NCBI RefSeq assembly: GCF_035582795.1
Contig: NW_027445653.1
Coordinates: forward strand, 310,001 to 374,000
Direction of reading: 5' to 3'
Length of the DNA stretch: 64,000 nucleotides
Source: Mycteria americana
Lineage: Eukaryota; Chordata; Aves; Ciconiiformes; Ciconiidae
Every line of letters starts with the position of its first letter. Position 1 is the first letter of the stretch. Positions 21,112 to 33,593 of this stretch are shown in pieces. Both the position numbers and the translations under genes were made by a program. The notes below the pieces were generated by a model. The model made no database searches. It was given only the letters and a program-made list of their open reading frames with translations, and was not told the origin of the DNA.

Positions 21112-22108
21112 GTTCCTTTCTTCTCAGTTCCTTTCATCTTTAATTGCATGCTTATGCTGTTCCTTTTTTCCACCTTTTCTTTCTCCCTGCTTGCCCCCAG
21201 TTCCATTCTCCATTAAAGGTAATGATGATTTGGCTTTCTGGACAGATCCCAGGGGAGGTAGCTACAGGCTATAAGTGTAGGCTGGTCTATCCCTTCCGAG
21301 CTGTAGGCTACAGACTGGATAGACAGGGGCTACAAGTAGAGTTACTGTTACTACAAGTAAGCAGCAGGTCCTCTTAGGAGAAGCCGATATGGAGTCTTTC
21401 AAAAGGGCGTTTGTAACTGCTGTGAACTGGGGCCTTGTGACAGTGACGGTAAGGTCATCAGCCTGCAGCTCTGCAGCAGGTAAAACTACCACTGAAAGAG
21501 TTTTGATGGCGGATGCTGCTGGGTGCCTTTCATTTTGAGTACTCATTTCATTGAGCTAGAATTATTTCTTTGCAATTAATTGAGGGGGACCTTCTTGCAC
21601 TGGTCTTATCTTTCTGGAGCCCCTCCTGCCATCCTTTGTCATCCAGAGCTTTCCCCTGTGTTCCTGAGAGGAGCGATGGCCGAAATGGGGAATGAATCCT
21701 GTGAGTAATGGCTTCACCAGCCGGCTTGGATTTTGTGAATGCCCAAAGGCAACGGACGTGGCTGGTGCTCCATCCCTGAATGTTGATGCGCTGGCAACCT
21801 AGAGTGACTTCTGGGGTGTTTCCTGATAGCACCCAGATTTACCCAGGTGTTCTCTGTTCGACACAGACCTGAAAAATGCCTTACAAATGTCTGGTGGGAA
21901 CACAAGAGAGCTTGGTGGTGGGTGGGAAGTGGAAGGGACCGTGTCCTTCTGGGGAGGCCATGGCAGCGGTGTCCCTGTAGGTGCTGGCTTTAAGCTGGCC
22001 AAGCACGCATTATCCTCTCTGCACCCTTGACGTCCTCTCATCCCTCTTCCTTTTGCCCACCCTCAATGCCCGTCTGAGTCCTGGGCTGGTGGGTTGTATT
22101 GTATTCAT
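21112..22108. other. Right-arm-specific block, no gene
   Basis: Unmatched in the left arm. It contains short repeats of the CTACAGGCTATAAGTGTAGG type at 21,260-21,350 and otherwise nothing recognised. Confidence 0.4.
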
Positions 22109-23183
22109 TACGGGTGACCCTGCAGACCATCGGTAGCAGAACAGTGTGGTGCCACAGAGAGGTAGCTCTTGATGGCCCCGGGAATCCCTGGGCAATGAGG
22201 GAAATGTTGGAAGTTGTTTCTCCCTCCTGGTGGGAGCACGCACCGAGGCTTTGTTGTCCGAGAAGCCCGTGGGGAGTACTCCTGGCTGGACGCAGCTCCC
22301 TTGGCAGATGCTTGTGCTCCTCTCTCGGCCCCCAGCTCTGATTCGTGCCTTTCCCCCCAGCCAGGCTGTGCTGCCGGCTCTTGGGAAATGGGGGTGCAGA
22401 GGGTGGATGGTTTTCCCACAGCCAGGAAGTTCCCATCAGCCCATCAGGGATGTTTTCTTCAGTTACAGTTTTTAAAACAACCCAGGGAAGAAGTTTTCCA
22501 AGGAAAGTTGACCCCGGAAAGTGCAGGGTTGAGCTCTGATTGCTCGCTGCATGGATTGTGCCTGTCGTCAGCCAGGCACACAGTAGCTTTTGGATGAGGA
22601 ATGGGGCTATTCCAGGCTGAAGTGAGCAATCAGGATCCCAGGTCTGTTTTGTTTAAGGGAATCAGGTGGAAATGTGCAGCTGGAGCCTTCTTGGTCATTT
22701 ACCCTTTTGATTTCAGTGCTGTCCTCTAGTCTGAATCTTGCAGTGTTTTTGCTGAGGCATGAAAATTAAATGGGGAAAGCAGATCTTCCTCACCCCCACA
22801 CGAAGCTTCTCCTCAGCTCAAGGTGAACAAACAGAATCTCTGAGGGTGCGTTGTTTTATTTAAATGTGTATCAGATAGCCAGCATCAGGGGAGTTGTGTT
22901 TCTTTTTTCAAAACTGGAGATAATTCAGTTGGAGGGAGAGCTTCTTTGGAAGTTTCAGGTGTTTGGGGACAGAGGCCAGTTGGAGGCTGGCAACTGTTTC
23001 TTACCCGTGCCCTTGGCCTGGCGCTCACAGCTGGGAATGGGCTTTCCAAAACCCTGCTGGAAGGAGCCAGATGTGGCCAGCCCTGGCACGGCCTCAGGGT
23101 CTGCTGCCAAGCTGCCTTGAAATCAGCTCTTCCCAGCAGGACGTTGCCCAGGAGTAACTTTGAGTGTTGCTGTTGTCCTTCAG

Positions 23184-23299
23184 GAAGCATGGCACACAGC
23201 AAGCACAGCAGAGCTGGGCCTGTGCCAGGAGAAGACTTTAATGAGAGCCGGGGCTGATGGTGACAGTTCCCAGCAGGTGTCCAGCTCAGGAAGATGCAG
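23184..23299 (+). ncRNA. Candidate non-coding exon (right copy)
   Basis: Mirror of 5,766-5,881: acceptor TTGTCCTTCAG, 116 bp, donor CAG|GTAAG. Both splice signals are conserved between arms. It holds only a ~24-codon ORF. Transcript inferred. Confidence 0.3.
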
Positions 23300-24354
23300 G
23301 TAAGATGGCAGAGAGGGGACACGGGCTGGTTGTCACTTCTCTTGCAGGAACAAGATTTAAGAGCAGAAGGGAGGCAGGACAAGTGGGCCCATGAGGTGAA
23401 AAAGTGCATTAGGAGCTGGCGCAGTCAGGATGAGAGCAGAGGGAGAAGAGAAGGAGATGCAGGTGACGTGGCTGGGACAATGCTTCCGAGGTAGCAAGTG
23501 CCACTCAAACAGAGAGAGAGGCAGAGGCACTGGGAGGTGGTGGAGTGGGTGAGAAAGGTGCCTGGGAGAGAGGAGAGCAGGGGGAGATGGGAGACCGAGA
23601 TGGAGATGGAGGGGAAGAAGGCGTGGTGTTGGGAGTGAGGACGCTGCTGCTGTGCAGGTGGTTGTGAGGTCAGAGGTGTGTGAGGAGCTGATAGGGCAGG
23701 AGCAGTCCCCTGGCTTGTGCATGTGCTTGTGAGGTCAGAGGTGTCTGAGGAGCTGATAGGGCAGGAGCAGGCAGGTGTGATCAGCCATAAAGGTGACTGG
23801 TTAGAAGGGGAAATGACTGAGCAGAAGAATGTTCCTGTGAGCCCGGGAGCTGTGAGCCTGGCGACCAGAAGCATCCTTGAAACGTGCAGCCGGGCGCTTT
23901 GCAGCACAGCGAGGTACCGAGAATCCAGACACCTCCAGGTCATCTCTGAAGTGAGGCTCTGTCTGTTACGGTGTTGTTCCACATTTGGGCTCTCTTTTGG
24001 AGTCGATTCGGTTTATCCGCCCAGCTGTGGGGTGGCAGGGTCACCTCTGGGATGGGTTTGTCCTCCCCTCTGGGATGCTTTGGCCCTTTTGTGAAATCTG
24101 TCTCATTCACTTTATACCATCATATCTCCATATGGGCAGTCTATCATCAGTAGATCTGCTGCTGTTTTGAGAAGTTCCCTCCCTCATGATAAGTTTGGAG
24201 TCACCTGCAGTAGTATACACCTACTTGGTTGTTGCTGTTCTATTGATTCTTGCTGAAAGATCGTTTGTCGTGATACGATTGATGGCTGCTTTTCTTGACT
24301 GCTGCCATGCTATTGATTGATCCTCTCTCATGGATTGCTGATAGAAATGGGAAG
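23300..24354. other. Arm sequence, purine-rich, no gene
   Basis: Reverse complement of about 4,740-5,765: a G/A-rich tract at 23,430-23,630 and two TGTGAGGTCAGAGGTGT-containing modules at 23,660-23,790. Confidence 0.5.
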
Positions 24355-25985
24355 CAGGTCCATGGCCTGTAGCTCCCCAGGGCTCCTCACAGGCATCTCC
24401 AAAGTGTTCTGTCCTGCTGTGGAGGGAGCTGAAGGCCTGTGTAGCAGCCCCAGACTCCACCAGGGGAGATACCCAAAGAATTTGGTGTACTTTGGCAGCA
24501 GGGCCATGCCCGATACCTCTGTGGAAGTACCTCTGTGGAAGTCTTGCCAGCAATTTCTCAGAGTCTTTTGGTTTCCTCTGGAGTCAAGTGCATTCCCAGG
24601 TAGCAGCTCCAGAATCTTCTCAGGTAGCTACCCAGGAGCATTGTGTATCTTGGGGGCAGGTCCATTCATGTTTTCGCGTCAGGATTTTTCCCGTACCTCT
24701 GCCGGAGCATTTTCATTTTCTTTACAAACTGCTAAAGTCCCAGGTAGCAGCATCACCATTTTCCTAGTTTGTTTAGCTGAAGAGTTTTCTTTGTTTTGGA
24801 GGTAGGTCCACACCCTGTAGCTCCTCGGGAATCCTCTGAGGAATGTGCCGAATTTTTTGGCCTCCCCTGGACACAGCTGAATCTCATGGGGAGCTGTCCC
24901 AGAGTTTTCCAAGGTGGCTACCCAACGTGTTTTGTGTATGCTGGAGTCAGGTCCATGCCCAGTAGCTCTGTGAGGCTCCTCCAAGGCATCTCCAGGAGCA
25001 TATGGGTTATATCTTCAGACAGGCGAATTTCCGGGTAGCACCCCAGACTTTTCCAGAGTTGCTACCCAATGAGCATTGTGTATGCTCCTTTGGACTCCTC
25101 CCAGGCAGCTCCGGAATGTTTTGGCCTGCCCTGGAGACAGTGGAATTTCACAGGTAGCAGCCCCAGACTCCTCCAAGGAATCCACCCAAGGAGTTTTACC
25201 AATGTTGGAGGCAGGCCCATGCTCTGTACCTTGCGGGGACTCCTCTAAGTCAGCTTGGGAGTGTTTTGACGTTCCCTGGAAATGGCTGAATATCCTGGGT
25301 GGCAGCCACAGACTCCTCAATAGTTACAGGAAAAATTTTCCTCCTTTAGGACTCAGGTGCATGCCTGGAAGCTCCATGGGAATCGTCCAAGGCATCTCCA
25401 GGAGTCCTTTGGCCTCCCCTGGAGACAGCTGAATTTCACAGGTAGCAGCCCCATACTCTCCCATGGAATCCACCCAAGGAGTTTTCTCAATGCTGGGGGA
25501 TGGTCCATGCCATGTAGGTTTCTGGGACTCCTCCCAGGCACCTTAGGAGCTTTTTGGCCTTCCTTGGATATAGCTGAAGGCTCCGGTAGCAGCCCCGGAG
25601 TCCTCCTAGTTAGTTACATGAAGATCTTTCTTTATGTTGAAGGCAGGTCAATGCCCGATATATCTCTGGACTCCTCAAAGGCATCTCCAAGAGTGTTTTG
25701 GTTTCATCTGGAGACAGCTGAAGTCATGGGTAGCAGCCCCAAACTCCTCCTAGGCAGTTAGTTTGTTTTGTCCATGGTGGAGGCAGCTGCATGAATGGCA
25801 GCTCCCCACAAGTCCTCCTAGGCATCACCAAGAGTGTATTCACTTCTTCTGGTGACATCTGAAGTCTTGGGTAGTAGCCCAATAATCCTCCCAGGTAAGT
25901 TGTTGAAGAGTTTTCTTCATGTGGAAGGCAGGTCCATGCCTGGTAGCTCCCCGAGGCTCCTCCCAGGTACCTCCAGGAGTGTGTT
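24355..25985 (-). repeat. ~145-bp tandem repeat array (right arm)
   Basis: Mirror of the left array, with about 11-12 units, recognised by repeated GGCATCTCCAGGAG, GGTAGCAGCCCCAGACTCCT and GGCAGGTCCATGCCC blocks. It is shorter than the left array by two or so units and the TAATG tract; units around 24,540-24,790 are more diverged. Confidence 0.8.
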
Positions 25986-26793
25986 GGCCTATGCTGGAGT
26001 GTCGTGAAAGCATGGAATGCACCTCACTGCAAAGAGAGAAGCAGCAATATGTTGTTCTGAGGTAGAAGAATAATTTGACAGGGTGCAATCAGTTGGATGG
26101 AATTTAACAAAGTTTAACAGTGGTTTACCATGGCTCAGTATGTTTGATGGCACGGTTCACTTCATTAATTACTGCATGGATAACACATACAAAGGAAAAT
26201 CGAGTGAGAATTGAGTTAGAATGATTCACACAGAAACCGGAGACGAGAATTGTAAGGAAGACCCTCTTGATGAGTCACGAAGTTCAGAGTGGACCCCTTT
26301 TTTTTTCGAAACTCCTCATGTAGCTTAGGTGTGGCCAGGTTCAATCTTTGTCTCAGACTTGGACAATGGTTTATATCTAATGGAATTACTTATACAAAGT
26401 TTACAGTAATTAATATTTAATAGCTACCTGGATTAGTAATGTTTCATGAGTCTTAATTCAGTATGCTGTTAGTCACTTAGCAAAGATCTGCCGTTGGTAA
26501 GAGGTCTCTCTGCCTCGAGGAGCAAACTTGAGAGGTGTCCCAGCTCAAGGGGAGATCACCGCCGTGCAGCCACGCTGCCTAGCAGGGAGAGCTCAGAGAA
26601 GGCTCACTGAGGCTGTCACATTTATGGAATAAAGTGGTTGGCCTCGTAGTCAAGTGACATGTGATGGGAAAGGTATGCATGAGAGTCCTTGTACCCACAG
26701 CGTTCTGTGTTCCTTGATAAATGAGTCTTGGAAAAGCCACCCACTATTCATGTTTCAGTTGCATATTAATGTGTCAATCTCATGATCGGTGTG

Positions 26794-28087
26794 TGGGATA
26801 ATTGCTGAGGTGACTTAGAAATTAGAACTTATATTCACACTTTTAGGTAAGGCACAGCATTGAAGAAGCTCCCCAGGTGGGATGGGGCTGACATGTAAGG
26901 ATCCATTGCATGGGAGTTCCCTAGGCCTGCAACCTGAGATGTCGGTAACGCCAGGGGACCTTGGTGTGCTGACTCTAAGAGGCGCTGCCCAGAGGGTGGA
27001 GCGGTGTGGAGATGCCGCGGCCAGGCTCTGCAATAATAGGGGAACGTAAAGGTGTCATGGAACTGATAAGCTGCATATTTACTGCCCTGGGCCAACAGCC
27101 TGCCACGTTTTTGACAATCTGCTGTCCTTTTGGTGAACTTTGCTCATTATAACATCATTATTCTACCAAAACACACCTCCATCCCAAAAGCTACCCGCCT
27201 CCAAGGTGCGACCACCCCTCACTGAGCTTGCACACTGAATTTTTCTAGTTTATTCCTTTAAAAGCGAAGCGAGAAAACTTTACACCAATCCTAAACAAAG
27301 GTCTGTATTACTAGAGTCACTCAAGCTCCACCCAAAAGGTGAAAGATAGTATAAAATGGTTTAAGAGAAAGAGAATGTTAGGGAAGACACCATCATGTAC
27401 CACTCTGACGTTTGGGATCAGTCGACGGGCTGAGCCTCTCTTTCCCCCCATCGGGACGCCTTTGGGTAAGAGTCGAACACTTGGTTATACCAAGTGCCTC
27501 CCCGGGAAACTTAGAAATCTCTATAGATTCGCTTTATTATCTTTTAACGCGTTTGTAGCCGGCCGTGTTACTCATATTCTTGGTATTTGCACATGCTTTG
27601 CAGACTGTGAATTTATCACCGGTAATCCAAAGCACCCGTGTGTCTGTTGCTCTAATAAACTGCACTCTTCATTGATCTAGCCATGGTAGTTTTCCTTGAA
27701 CACGACCAGACTCTTTAAGTGTGGCTGTGATAGTTCATGCAACACAACCAGACTGGGGCTGTAAGCGCATTATTAGTGAATCCGTAATCGTGACGTTCAG
27801 TACACTGGACACGACCGGACTTATAACGTTGTAAATTAATGCTGTCGCCTTAGCGAAAGCCCTGAGAGGGCTCTGGTTCTGCTAAGTGGCTACACACAGT
27901 CCTTAGAAAATAAACCGTTGACCAAGTCTGAGACTAAGACTGGACCTAGCCGCACCTAGCCTCCTCTCTGAGAAGGAGTTTAGAAAGCAAGGGGGTCCTG
28001 TCTGAACCTCGTGACTCAATGGGAGGGTTCCCCCCAGCCACTCCTCAGACTCCTATTTGTAACGCGACAGTAACTCTTAACGCAACA
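26794..28087 (+). mobile_element. Solo LTR, 1.3 kb, right arm only
   Basis: Fossil LTR of 1,294 bp beginning TGGGATAATT and ending GCAACA, flanked by CGGTGTG on both sides (26,787-26,793 and 28,088-28,094). That is a 6-bp (or 7-bp) target duplication, which points to a class II (ERVK-like) element. TATAAAA at 27,350-27,356 and AATAAA at 27,654-27,659 give the U3-R-U5 order. The left arm has the empty site near 1,940-1,965, so insertion followed the duplication. An older piece of the same family lies at ~2,350-2,470 and its mirror. Confidence 0.85.
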
Positions 28088-28270
28088 CGGTGTGCCAAGC
28101 TCACAGGCATCGATGCTCACTGTGTCACTCTGCTCCTTTGGAGGTTCTCAGAGAACAGATAGAAACTAGAGGAGTTCTTGGCCTGGCTACGGCCCAGGCC
28201 TTCACCTCCTTTGGAGCCTGAACCAAACTAGCACTACTTTAGTCAAGGAGTCGAGTGCATCCGTCACAGT

Positions 28271-29289
28271 AGTGACGGCTCCTTATGATGCCCTTGAATT
28301 CCATCTTGAGTTTCAGCTGAATATCTATCTATCGAGCTGGCAGGGTGCTGTCCTTGAAGACCAGCTGTACTGAGCTCTGTTGCTCTGCCATGCTTCCGAC
28401 CACTGGATCCCCACTGTGGATACCAATTGTGGGCATTGCTTGATAGCAAAGAAATAATACTGAGATCTGTCCAGCTTCTCCAGCCTTCATTGCTCACAGA
28501 TGCAGTTAGATACGAAATGTAGACATGAAGTGTATTTGTATAAACATGTCCTTGGAACACCGTTTCTCCATTCAAAGTGTTCACAGGAAATACATTTTTG
28601 GAAAGAGCTGCATGAATCTAGATTTCCATAGGGGGAGGGAAATTGCCATCAGCTTGCTGGTCCATGTGCATGGCCTGTGAAAAAAGGCCAACATGGAAGT
28701 TCTTGAAATGAAGACTTTTTGCACACGGATTACACCAAGGTCTTTTCTGCAGATGTTTCTACTTCTGCCTAACATCTTCATGCAGGGGTTGATTCCTCGG
28801 CTGTCCAGAACACGGGCTGCCCTACCCTGTCCTACGTGTGTGCCTTTTTCCCTGTGGATTTTAGCCACCCCACTGCTTCCCCAGCTCACTCTGACCCTGA
28901 GATCTCCCAGGCTTTACTGATGTCTCTCTGTCAGCACTGGCTATTCCTTCAACCACAAACCTTTGCTTTCCTGAGGATTTGCCAATGTCTGTGAGTTCCC
29001 CACAACCTGTCTGGCTTCTTCCAATACGCTTCTAAGGCTCCTCTAGCACCCAAGATATCACAGCCCCAGACTTGCTTCAATCCTCTGTTTCTCTCCGTAT
29101 CCCCGCACCAAATTACAAATCCTCCTCCTTTTTCTGTCTCAGAATAAATTTCATGCTATCTCACTTCAGCATGACTCTTCCTCCCCCTGCTATATCATGT
29201 CTTCTTCCTGCCTTTAAGACATTGAATGCTACAGACACCCCGCTCTCTCCCTGCACTTCCATGGGTCTCACAAACCCCTCCCCTTCTCA
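28271..29289. other. Stretch between the two palindromes, no gene
   Basis: No gene recognised. About 28,340-28,380 resembles 49,680-49,720 (a GCTGTCCTTGAAGACCAG-type block), suggesting that distant receptor-unit homology extends this far. Confidence 0.4.
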
Positions 29290-31535
29290 AGGGGGTGAGG
29301 TGGCCAAAGGGATTCCCCAGCAGCATCCAGGATGCTGCCCCAGATGACGCCCTGTCTCTCAGCATTGCTCCATTACAGCTTTCAGGTACCTGCACATATC
29401 TTGGAGCACCTCTGGCACTTCAGATGTCACCAGGTGTTTGTGTCTGACAAGCTCAGCCCTGGCCTCCATCTCCAGGAACGACCATGGGAGCTGAGAGAAA
29501 GAGCTCACATGCAGGTGCCTATGTTGTGCAGAGCTGAACTGAGGCCGGAGGAATCTCAGCTCCAGGTTGGTTCCTTCCTTCCTTCCTTCCTTCCCTCCCT
29601 GAATTCCTTCCCTCAGCAGGGGCACAGGAGACTCCTTCTCCCTGTCACTGTCTGGGTTGTCCTGCCTAAAGATGGGTTGAGGAAAGGTGATTCTTGGACC
29701 TAACTGTGTCTCTGGTAAGAGAACTGCTACTGCTGGAAGTACGTTTCTCTCCCCAGGTGAGGGAGGGAACATGAGTGCTGCCTTCAGCCTGTTTCCCAGC
29801 AGGTTCCCCTGCAGCCCCAGGGACACCTGGAGGGAGCCCAGAGGGGGCAGAGAAAGTGCTGCCTTGGGCTGGTCCTCTGCTGCTGAGCTGGGCTGGGCTC
29901 CTGGCATGGAGGGAGCTCCTGGCAAGCGGGCAGCGCTGCAGAGAGACAGCTCTGCCCAGGAGCAGCTCCTCTGCAAAGGGCAGCAGGGCTGAGGGCACTG
30001 CCTGCAGGTGCAGAGGGGAGGTGAGAGAAATAAGAGAGATGTTACAGGCTGTGTGGGATGAGATGGTGCTGAGAGCTCACTGGAGGAGAAATCTTCACAG
30101 CCCTCTACGTGGTAAGTCTCTGGCAGCAGGGCAATGCACAGGAGTGTCTTGGAGGGCTCTCCTAGCCATGGCACATCATGCTGCAGATAGGGATTGGCAG
30201 GATGGCTCTCAGGGTTTCTTTGCTGTGGAGAAGGACAGGCTCCAAAACAGGGCTCCCCTGCCACACTGTCAGGGGACAGGACATGGTGGCTGCCTTCTCC
30301 TGGGGCTAGCTGCAGGGGTGTGCAGGCAGGAGTACCCAGGGCTGTTCTTCAGAGCAGGATCCTGGTGCCGCAGGGGGCTGAGTGATGGGGCAAGGACTCT
30401 GCTGCCTGCCAGGGTCAGCACCCAGCCTGCCCGGGGAGCTCCCCAGGGTGCTGTGGGGAGAAGCTGTGGGTGGAAGGAGGGACCCCACGCAGGACAAAGC
30501 AGGGCACGGAAGGGAAGAGAAGGGCAAGGCAGGGTCCTTCTGCTATCAAGAGTCTGCTTCATGGGTCAGGGCTGCTAACGGCTCCAGATCACTCCCAGAG
30601 CATTTCCAAGGGGATTTTTCAACAGGAAGGTCAAGGTGAGGGTTACTTGAAAGGGAAAGAGCCTGAGCTTTGAGTTTTCTACTCCTGGTTGGCTGGGTGA
30701 TGAATGACAAATGCAAATTCATCTTTCAGTTTTGGGTGGGGATCTGAGACTCTTCAGCTGTTATGCTGACAGATGTAAAAGTCTCACAGAAGCATCATCA
30801 ACTCCAGCTTCCCTCTGCTTCAGCTCACAGAGAGCTCCAGCATCACCTGTGCAATCTCCCCATGACTTTGGATCCCTTTGCAGAGAATCCTGCTGATGCT
30901 GCTTGTTTCCTTCCCCTCCTGTCTGTGCTTCCCTTGCTCTTCCCCTCAACTTGCTGGGGAGTGGGGTTTCAGCTGCAGCTCACATGCTGACCCTGTGGGT
31001 CCTGTCATGCAGATCAGAATTCCCTTTTCTCCACTCTGCCCTGTTTCTTTTGGGGGATAATATGTGTGTGTGAACATGCTGGAGGTCAAAGAGGTGCAAG
31101 CACAAAGAAGCCAGGAAAAAGGCTGATGCACAGACCACCTCCCCTCTCTGGGCACTAAGATGTAGGCAATCCTTTTGTCTCTCCCCAGGTACAGCTGTTC
31201 ACTCCCAGTGCAGTAAAAATGCTCTTTTTGCTCCCAAAGAACAATCCCCTGGTAATCTTACGGTTATGAGTGGGTAACATCTGACCTAAGCTGTGAGCAG
31301 GAATGCCTAATCCTCACCCCGCCCCACTGTAGGGCAGGAGTGTCTCCTCTGGAGCCCACAGCTGAGACCCTGCTCCTCACTGTACACTCAACAAGCAACC
31401 AAAGGAGCTCTACAAAAGGAGTTGAATGAATGTGCTCCCAAAGAATAAGATAATTTGAGCATTTCTGTGAGAAAATTTGAGTTTTATTTCAAGATGTTTA
31501 TCCTAACCTGTCAATGACCTCTCTTCCTTGGACAG
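29290..31535 (+). repeat. Receptor-unit 5' region, copy 1
   Basis: The upstream part of a repeated receptor unit. It matches 50,290-51,120 in the same orientation and 45,200-46,070 inverted (for example the GAGGGAGGGAACATGAGTGC block at 29,758 and 50,771). It contains a (TTCC)n run at 29,571-29,596. Overlapping ORFs of 100-300 codons on both strands are not convincing; none has a domain. Confidence 0.6.
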
Positions 31536-31558
31536 GTCCCCATGCCCTGAGGTAGCAG

Positions 31559-32518
31559 ATGTCCAACAACAGCTCCAACACTGAGTTCCTCCTCCTCGTC
31601 TTTGCGGACACGCGGGAGCTGCAGCTCTTGGAGTTCTGGCTCTTCCTGGGCATCTACCTGGCTGCCCTCCTGGGCAATGGCCTCATCATCACCACCGTAG
31701 CCTGCGACCACAGCCTCCACACCCCCATGTACTTCTTCCTTCTCAACCTGTCTGTTCTTGATCTGGGCTCCATCTCCACTACTGTCCCCAAATCCATGGC
31801 CAATTCCCTGTGGGACACCAGGGCCATCTCCTATGCAGGATGTGCTGCCCAGGTCTTTCTCTTTCCCTTCTTGATGTCAGCAGAGTTTTATCTGCTCACC
31901 ATCATGGCCTATGACCGCTACGTTGCCATCTGTAAACCCCTGCACTACAGGACCCTCCTGGGCAGCAGAGCTTGTGTCCACATGGCAGCAGCTGCCTGGG
32001 GCAGTGGGTCTCTCACTGCTGTGCTGCACACGGCCAATACACTGACAATCCCCCTCTGCCACGGCAATGCTGTGGACCAGTTCTTCTGTGAAATCCCCCA
32101 GATCTTCAAGCTCTGCTGCTCACGCTCCTATGTCAGGGAAGTTGGGCTTATTGTGGTTAGTTTTGCTTTGGCTTTTGGGTGTTTTGTTTTCATTGTGCTG
32201 TCCTATGTGCAGATCTTCAGGGCCGTGCTGAGGATCCCCTCTGAGCAGGGACGGCACAAAGCTTTTTCCACGTGCCTCCCTCACCTGGCCGTGGTCTCCG
32301 TGTTTATCAGCACTGCCATGTTTGCTTGCCTGAAGCCCCCCTCTATCTCCTCCCCATCCCTGGATCTGGTGATGGCTGTTCTGTACTCGGTGGTGCCTCC
32401 AGCAGTGAACCCCCTCATCTACAGCATGAGGAACCAGGAGCTGAAGGACTCCATTAGGAAGGTGATTTCACGGATGTTTGTCAATATTGATAAATTTTCC
32501 AACACTCTTCACAAATGA
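31559..32518 (+). CDS. Olfactory receptor, OR14-like (OR1)
   Basis: Intact single-exon receptor of 319 residues. An N-terminal glycosylation site (residues 3-6, NNSS) precedes seven hydrophobic segments. Hallmarks: GN in TM1 (39-40), PMYFFL (56-61), MAYDRYVAIC (116-125), the extracellular-loop cysteines including CEIP (177-180), KAFSTC (234-239) and NPLIYSMRN (284-292). These fit the odorant-receptor family, and the overall sequence fits the bird-expanded OR14 group. It would signal through G-olf in sensory neurons. The start is set by the conserved MSN(N/S)SS N-terminus; a splice acceptor (CTTCCTTGGACAG) 23 bp upstream is in the place expected for a non-coding 5' exon. It pairs with the partial gene at the window end; its tail (VNIDKFSNTLHK) differs from OR2/OR3. 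Confidence 0.94.
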   Translation: MSNNSSNTEFLLLVFADTRELQLLEFWLFLGIYLAALLGNGLIITTVACDHSLHTPMYFFLLNLSVLDLGSISTTVPKSMANSLWDTRAISYAGCAAQVFLFPFLMSAEFYLLTIMAYDRYVAICKPLHYRTLLGSRACVHMAAAAWGSGSLTAVLHTANTLTIPLCHGNAVDQFFCEIPQIFKLCCSRSYVREVGLIVVSFALAFGCFVFIVLSYVQIFRAVLRIPSEQGRHKAFSTCLPHLAVVSVFISTAMFACLKPPSISSPSLDLVMAVLYSVVPPAVNPLIYSMRNQELKDSIRKVISRMFVNIDKFSNTLHK

Positions 32519-33593
32519 TATCTAGTTTATCCCTATGCAGGCCTGTACTTTTTTTCTGGTTTTATCCTTGATTTTTTTGTCAGCAGTACCTCTATTATTA
32601 TTTATGGTTATTATGTTCCTACATAATCATTTGTGTTCAGCTCCCTCTCCTGAGAAATGAACCCGTCTCTCTGTCCCTCTCCCCTGAAACCTGGATAAAT
32701 GTTTTTCTAACACTGTTTCAGAGCTGACCCTCTCATAGCATCTCTGTAATAAAATGACATCTCCCCCATGCAGTTCCTCAAGGTTTGGCTCTTCTTCCAC
32801 AGCTGATCTCAACAACAGGCCCAGGAATTTCATTGCAAAAGGTCCTGAGTAAAAAGCTCGTTGTCACGTGGGTAGCTGTTAGAGAACAAGGGTTGGATTG
32901 AGGACACGTGGTGTTGTCTATTGACAGTGGAGATGGTGAACAGTCACCGAGATGCTGTCATACTGCGCTGTCCCAGTGCGTGACAGGGCAGAGGACATCC
33001 TCCAGGAGAGGAATCTGGAGCTGCCTGGAGAGCCCGCGACATACGCATGGACCGCGGGTGCCTGGGGTGGTCACTGCCTGGAGCCCCACAAAGTGAGAGG
33101 TGGCCCAAGGTGGAGTCAACCCAAGGGAAAGCACTAAATCCAGGTGTCTGCAAGGAAACAAAGATGGACACGGCCAACCCTACACAGACCAGCTCCAACA
33201 GGCAACAGCACCTTTACAGCCACCACACCACCAGCAGCACCTGCACAGCCACGAGCAGCACAGCTGGCCCCATCCCGTTCCCCCTCTCAGGCTTATGTGG
33301 TGTGAAGGCTGCACGAGTGCTCCCTACATTCCCGGCAGAACTTACCTGCAGGCTTACACACCCCCGCGGTCCCTCCAGTGTGGGCCTGGGCTTTGGGTCT
33401 GCCCACACTCAGAGATACTACCCGCTTGGCAGTTCCAGCCCTGGGTCTCTCCAGGTCCTGGTCTCCTCGTCCTCCTTGCCAGCCCCCCTTAGAACTGACC
33501 AGCACAGCACGTACATACATTCACGCCCAAACACACACACAACAGTGAGCCCACTCACACAGCAAACAGCCAGGAGCAGAGTTTCATAAAGGG
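32519..33593. other. Palindrome 2 arm 3' of OR1, no gene
   Basis: Mirrored at 62,697-63,715. It contains CAGCAC/CACCAGCAGC-rich short repeats at 33,190-33,260. No coding signals accepted. Confidence 0.45.

Larger units (their letters stand above)
20300..28270 (-). repeat. Palindrome 1, right arm
   Basis: Reverse-complement partner of 1,775-10,510. Breaks in collinearity: about 21,112-22,108 replaces the left-arm RIMBP3/F-box block; the 145-bp array is shorter and lacks the TAATG tract; and a 1.3-kb LTR at 26,794-28,087 is extra. Confidence 0.9.

Noticed and set aside
29359-30264. 301-codon minus-strand ORF upstream of OR1
   Set aside because: The homologous regions at 45.2 and 50.8 kb do not keep the frame, and an equally long ORF runs on the other strand.
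33045-33590. 180-codon plus-strand ORF 3' of OR1
   Set aside because: Serine/threonine-rich low complexity, broken differently in the mirror arm, and no start context or domain.
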